A stretch of DNA of 8,472 bases from contig CAITOG010000180.1 of NCBI GenBank assembly GCA_903893955.1, positions 1 to 8,472 of the forward strand. The letters are read 5' to 3'. Each line of letters starts with the position of its first letter. Within the stretch, counting starts at the first letter, position 1. Source of the stretch: an uncultured Actinomycetes bacterium (lineage in GTDB: Bacteria; Actinomycetota; Acidimicrobiia; Acidimicrobiales; RAAP-2). Made by a program: the position numbers and the translations under genes. This document shows, in pieces, positions 5,500 through 8,472 of this stretch. The notes under the pieces were generated by a model that worked only from the letters and a program-made list of their open reading frames with translations, did no database searches and was not told the DNA's origin.

Positions 5500-7125
5500 G
5501 TGACCGACTGGAACTACGGCGACATCTGGGAGGCAGTCGCAGCCACCCAGCCACACGAGCCCGCCATCATCCAGGGAAGTCGTCGGGTGACCTGGGAGCA
5601 GTTCGAACAGCGTTCCCGTGGTGTTGCTGGCTGGCTGGCCTCGCTCGAGACGGTCCACCAGGACAAGGTCGCCCTCTACCTCTACAACTCACCTGAGTAC
5701 ATGGAAGGGGTCTTCGCGAGCGTCCGCATCGGCCTCGTCCCGGTCAATACCAACTACCGCTACGGCGACGAAGAGCTGCTCTACCTGTGGGACAACGCCG
5801 ACGCGGTGGCAGTGATCTTCCACGGCACCTTCACCGAGCGCATCGAGTCCATCCGCTCGAAGGCCAGCAAGGTCCGCGGCTGGCTGTTCGTCGATGACGG
5901 GACGAGCGAGTGCCCCCCGTGGGCAACGCCCTATGGCGATGTGGCAGCAGCTCCGCCAGCCAACCTTGCGGCCGTAAGCCGGCGAACCCCCGACGACCTG
6001 ATCATGCTCTACACCGGCGGGACCACCGGCATGCCCAAGGGCGTCATGTGGCGACAGGACGACCTCATGGGTCGGCTCAACCCTGGCGGCTTCCGACGCT
6101 TCGACCCGGACGCTGGCGTCGAGGGGATTGTTGACGCGCTCAAGAAGGACGGACCAGGTCTTGCCCTCCTTCCCGCGTGCCCGCTGATGCACGGCACCGG
6201 GCTCTTCACCGCGCTCGAGTGCCTGGCTGAGGGAGGACGCGTGGTGCTGCTCGACTCGCGCCACTATCGACCAGAGGAGCTCGCCACGACCATCGATACC
6301 GAGGGCGTCAACGTCGTCGTGATCGTCGGCGACCCCTTCGCACGCCCGCTGCTCGACGCGCTCGAGCGGGATTCTGATCGATGGACCTTGGCCTCGGTGA
6401 TCGCCATCATGTCGTCAGGGGCGATGTGGTCTGAGGAGATCAAGCAGGGACTGCTCGCCCACCATCAGGGGATGGTCCTGCTCGACATGTTCTCGTCGTC
6501 CGAGGCACTCGGTATGGGTGGCTCGATCTCGGGTGCGTCGGGCACCAGCCACACAGGGCAGTTCACGCTCGGGCCCGAGGTCCGCGTGCTCGACGAGGAC
6601 GGCCATGATGTCGTCCCGGGCTCCGACGACATCGGCGTCCTCGCCCTCGGTGGGAGGAACCCACTCGGCTACTACAAGGACGAGACGAAGTCAGCGGCCA
6701 CCTTCCGCATCATCGACGGCCAGCGGTACTCGATCCCGGGCGACTACGCCAAGGTGGCGAGCGACAGGACCATCCAGCTCCTCGGGCGCGGCAGCCAGTG
6801 CATCAACACCGCCGGCGAAAAGGTCTATCCCGAAGAGGTCGAAGAGGTGCTCAAGCGCCACCCGAGCATCGTGGATGCCTGCGTCGTCGGCATCCCCGAC
6901 GAGCGAACCGGGGAGCGGATCGTGGCCGCCGTCGAGCTTGCCGAGGATGGCGCGACCCCGAGCGCAGATGAGGTGATCGCCCACGTCAAAGAGCACCTCT
7001 CCCACTACAAGGCGCCACGACAGGTCCGCTTCGTCGAGACGATCGGCCGGGCTGCAAACGGGAAGATGGAGTACGGGCGTCACAAGGCGGAGGCGGTCGA
7101 GTGGGCCGCAGCACTGGGCGGCTGA
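5500..7125 (+). CDS. Acyl-CoA synthetase (FadD-type, AMP-binding)
   Basis: An adenylate-forming CoA ligase (541 residues from this start) that activates a carboxylic acid with ATP and CoA, feeding beta-oxidation. Numbered from the alternative GTG at 5494: phosphate-binding loop YTGGTTGMPKG (173-183), acyl-pocket block LLPACPLMHGTG (225-236), SSSEALG (334-340), ribose-binding Asp in IPGDYAK (414-420), hinge LGRGSQCINTAGEKVYPEEVE (430-450), and catalytic Lys524 in ANGKMEY. All core motifs are present and length is normal. Two in-frame GTGs exist, 5494 and 5500; 5500 is preferred because the G-rich ribosome site at 5487-5493 then has proper spacing and the protein begins TDWNYGDIWEAV. Its closest relative in the window is the next gene, with which it shares the TGGTTGMPKGV and PLMHG blocks; both resemble the mycobacterial FadD17/FadD19 group. 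Substrate unknown: fatty acid or steroid/terpenoid side chain. Confidence 0.93.
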   Translation: MTDWNYGDIWEAVAATQPHEPAIIQGSRRVTWEQFEQRSRGVAGWLASLETVHQDKVALYLYNSPEYMEGVFASVRIGLVPVNTNYRYGDEELLYLWDNADAVAVIFHGTFTERIESIRSKASKVRGWLFVDDGTSECPPWATPYGDVAAAPPANLAAVSRRTPDDLIMLYTGGTTGMPKGVMWRQDDLMGRLNPGGFRRFDPDAGVEGIVDALKKDGPGLALLPACPLMHGTGLFTALECLAEGGRVVLLDSRHYRPEELATTIDTEGVNVVVIVGDPFARPLLDALERDSDRWTLASVIAIMSSGAMWSEEIKQGLLAHHQGMVLLDMFSSSEALGMGGSISGASGTSHTGQFTLGPEVRVLDEDGHDVVPGSDDIGVLALGGRNPLGYYKDETKSAATFRIIDGQRYSIPGDYAKVASDRTIQLLGRGSQCINTAGEKVYPEEVEEVLKRHPSIVDACVVGIPDERTGERIVAAVELAEDGATPSADEVIAHVKEHLSHYKAPRQVRFVETIGRAANGKMEYGRHKAEAVEWAAALGG

Positions 7126-7133
7126 AGCAGCGC

Positions 7134-7159
7134 CCAAACCGAAACCTGTTCTAGTCTGC
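7134..7159. promoter_or_regulatory. Degenerate second KstR-like operator with overlapping -10
   Basis: The right arm GTTCTAGTCTGC (7148-7159) matches the right arm of the 844-869 operator at 11 of 12 positions. The left arm CCAAACCGAAAC (7134-7145) keeps the AAC core but matches its counterpart at only 7 of 12. The 14-mer at 7140-7153 fits TnnAACnnGTTnnA except for C in place of the first T. TAGTCT (7152-7157) is a good -10 and lies only 7 bases before the ATG at 7165, so the transcript may start on or next to the start codon. No -35 is evident. Confidence 0.55.
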
Positions 7160-7164
7160 CCGAC

Positions 7165-8472
7165 ATGGAGTTCAACCTTGCAGACCTGTTCGAGGCCGCT
7201 GCCGACGCCTTCGGCGAGCGCGAGTACCTGGTCGCCGATGGAAATCGACGCACCTATGCCGAGATGGAGGAGCGAGCCAACCGTCTCGCACACTCGCTCG
7301 CCGACCTCGGGATCGGACCTGGCGACCACGTCGGCATCTACTCCTACAACTCTGTCGAGTGGGTCGAGACCGCATGGGCGGTGTTCAAGCTCAGGGCGAT
7401 CTGGATCAACATCAACTACCGCTATGTCGAAGAGGAGCTCCGCTACCTCTTCACCAACGCCGACCTGAAAGCGCTGGTCGTCCAGCGAGAGTTCGCTCCC
7501 CACGTGGCGCACATCGCGGGCGATCTCCCCACGCTCGAGCACGTCATCGTCGTCGAGGATGGATCGAGCGAGCCTGATCCGACCCCGGGCTCGCTCCACT
7601 TCGAGGACCTGATGGCAGCCGGCTCACCGGTGCGTGATTTCGGCCCTCGCTCGGCGAGCGATCACTACATCCTCTACACGGGTGGTACCACCGGGATGCC
7701 AAAGGGCGTCGTGTGGGAGCACAAGAACGTGCTCTTCGCCCTCGGCGGTGGCGTCGATCCGATGACCAACGTCCGCGTGGAGCGGCCTGAAGAGTTCGTC
7801 GAGAAGGGTCTGAACGGCTTCTGCGTGACTCACTTCCCGATCGCTCCCCTCATGCACGGTGCCACCCAGTGGTCGGTCATCGGCCGGAGCTTCGTGGGCG
7901 ATCGCATCATCTTGACGGCCAAGTTCGACCCCGTCGCCGTCTGGCGCACCATCGAGGAGGAGAAGGCCAACTCGGTGATGGTGACCGGCGATGCAATGGC
8001 GAAGCCGATGATCGAGGCGCTTGATGACCCCGAGCAGAGCTTCGATCTCTCGTCGCTCTTCGCTGTCGTGTCGTCAGCTGCGCTCTTCAGCGCACCGGTG
8101 AAGGATCGGTACTTCGAGAAGCTGCCCAACATCTTGATCACCGACGCGATCGGGTCGTCTGAGGGCGGCAACAACGGGATGACTGTCGTCACCAAGGACA
8201 CCACGGCGATGAAGTCAGGACCGACGGTGACCGCCCTCGGCGAGACAGTGGTCTTCGACGAGGAGATGAACAAGGTGGCGCCCGGTTCCGGCATCATCGG
8301 CAAGATCGCCCGCACCGGCGACATCCCTGTCGGCTACTACAACGACCCGGTCAAGACCGCCGAGGTCTTCATCATGGTCGACGGGGTCCGCTATGTGATG
8401 CCCGGGGACTTCGCCACCTTGGAGGAGGACGGGACCATCACCCTGCTCGGGCGTGGCTCGGTGGTCATCAAC
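7165..8472 (+). CDS. Acyl-CoA synthetase, FadD19-like (first 436 residues; 3' end outside window)
   Basis: A second adenylate-forming CoA ligase, open to the window edge. Seen: YRYVEEELRYLF (85-96), phosphate-binding loop YTGGTTGMPKG (171-181), PIAPLMHGATQWSV (225-238), TGDAMAKPMIEAL (274-286), the pocket region SSAALFSAPVKDRYFEKLPN (303-322), AIGSSEGG (328-335), IPVGYYNDP (387-395), PGDFA (413-417) and the hinge start LLGRGS (427-432). The C-terminal catalytic-Lys region is outside. These blocks resemble mycobacterial FadD19, which activates the C26 steroid side chain; this is from memory of the family and the symbol is withheld. No ribosome site precedes the ATG; a -10-like TAGTCT and KstR-like operator sit immediately upstream, suggesting its own, probably leaderless, transcript despite lying only 39 bases after the previous gene. 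Confidence 0.92.
   Translation, partial: MEFNLADLFEAAADAFGEREYLVADGNRRTYAEMEERANRLAHSLADLGIGPGDHVGIYSYNSVEWVETAWAVFKLRAIWININYRYVEEELRYLFTNADLKALVVQREFAPHVAHIAGDLPTLEHVIVVEDGSSEPDPTPGSLHFEDLMAAGSPVRDFGPRSASDHYILYTGGTTGMPKGVVWEHKNVLFALGGGVDPMTNVRVERPEEFVEKGLNGFCVTHFPIAPLMHGATQWSVIGRSFVGDRIILTAKFDPVAVWRTIEEEKANSVMVTGDAMAKPMIEALDDPEQSFDLSSLFAVVSSAALFSAPVKDRYFEKLPNILITDAIGSSEGGNNGMTVVTKDTTAMKSGPTVTALGETVVFDEEMNKVAPGSGIIGKIARTGDIPVGYYNDPVKTAEVFIMVDGVRYVMPGDFATLEEDGTITLLGRGSVVIN

Noticed and set aside
5456..5554. In-frame 33-codon extension of the minus-strand acyl-CoA dehydrogenase
   Set aside because: It is low-complexity Arg/Ser/Pro sequence that overlaps the start of the divergent FadD gene; family similarity begins after the ATG at 5455.
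6691..7599. Open frame of 302 codons on the minus strand across the junction of the two FadD genes
   Set aside because: It is antisense to conserved motifs of both synthetases, has no recognisable family, and would cover the operator at 7134-7159.
1..8472. tRNA, rRNA, CRISPR array, insertion sequence or prophage signal
   Set aside because: No cloverleaf-like segment, regularly spaced repeats, transposase or integrase motifs, or terminal inverted repeats were seen; coding sequence fills nearly the entire window.

Overview
The window is GC-rich, gene-dense bacterial DNA. Codon use is strongly GC-biased, GTG starts occur, and the genes are mostly actinobacterial lipid-degradation families. Two sites fit the mycobacterial/rhodococcal KstR operator pattern (TnnAACnnGTTnnA). 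Together these point to an actinobacterium; Acidimicrobiia is my best guess, inferred from protein style and not proven. No RNA gene, CRISPR array, insertion sequence or phage gene is visible.

Layout: (1) 1-735, minus strand, the first 245 codons of an ACAD10/11-like acyl-CoA dehydrogenase, cut by the window edge. (2) 736-915, a divergent control region with a sigma70-like promoter (TTGACG, 17 bp, TAGTTT) and a near-perfect 26-bp palindrome overlapping the -10 elements of both directions. (3) 916-2115, plus, a luciferase-like (LLM) flavin oxidoreductase. (4) 2188-2667, plus, riboflavin synthase of the archaeal (RibC, lumazine-synthase-fold) type, unexpected in a bacterium. (5) 2739-4331, plus, a Tat-exported phosphoesterase of the phospholipase C/AcpA family. 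(6) 4355-5455, minus, a complete acyl-CoA dehydrogenase, convergent with the phosphoesterase. (7) 5500-7125 and 7165-8472 (cut by the edge), plus, two paralogous FadD-type acyl-CoA synthetases. A second, degenerate copy of the palindrome lies between them.

How the genes may work together: the FadDs would activate carboxylic acids (fatty acids or sterol/terpenoid side chains) to CoA thioesters. The acyl-CoA dehydrogenases would perform the first beta-oxidation step with FAD, and the LLM oxidoreductase would perform a flavin-dependent redox or oxygenation step. The phosphoesterase could act on phospholipids outside the membrane. The riboflavin synthase makes the precursor of the FMN/FAD these flavoenzymes need. 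The KstR-like sites suggest lipid or steroid-side-chain catabolism under TetR-family control, but no steroid-ring enzyme lies in the window, so the substrate is open.

Points most worth attention: the shared operator, the archaeal-type RibC beside flavoenzymes, a promoter/leader module shared by ribC and the phosphoesterase gene, and a 44-bp divergent gap with a symmetric -10 and an apparently leaderless gene.
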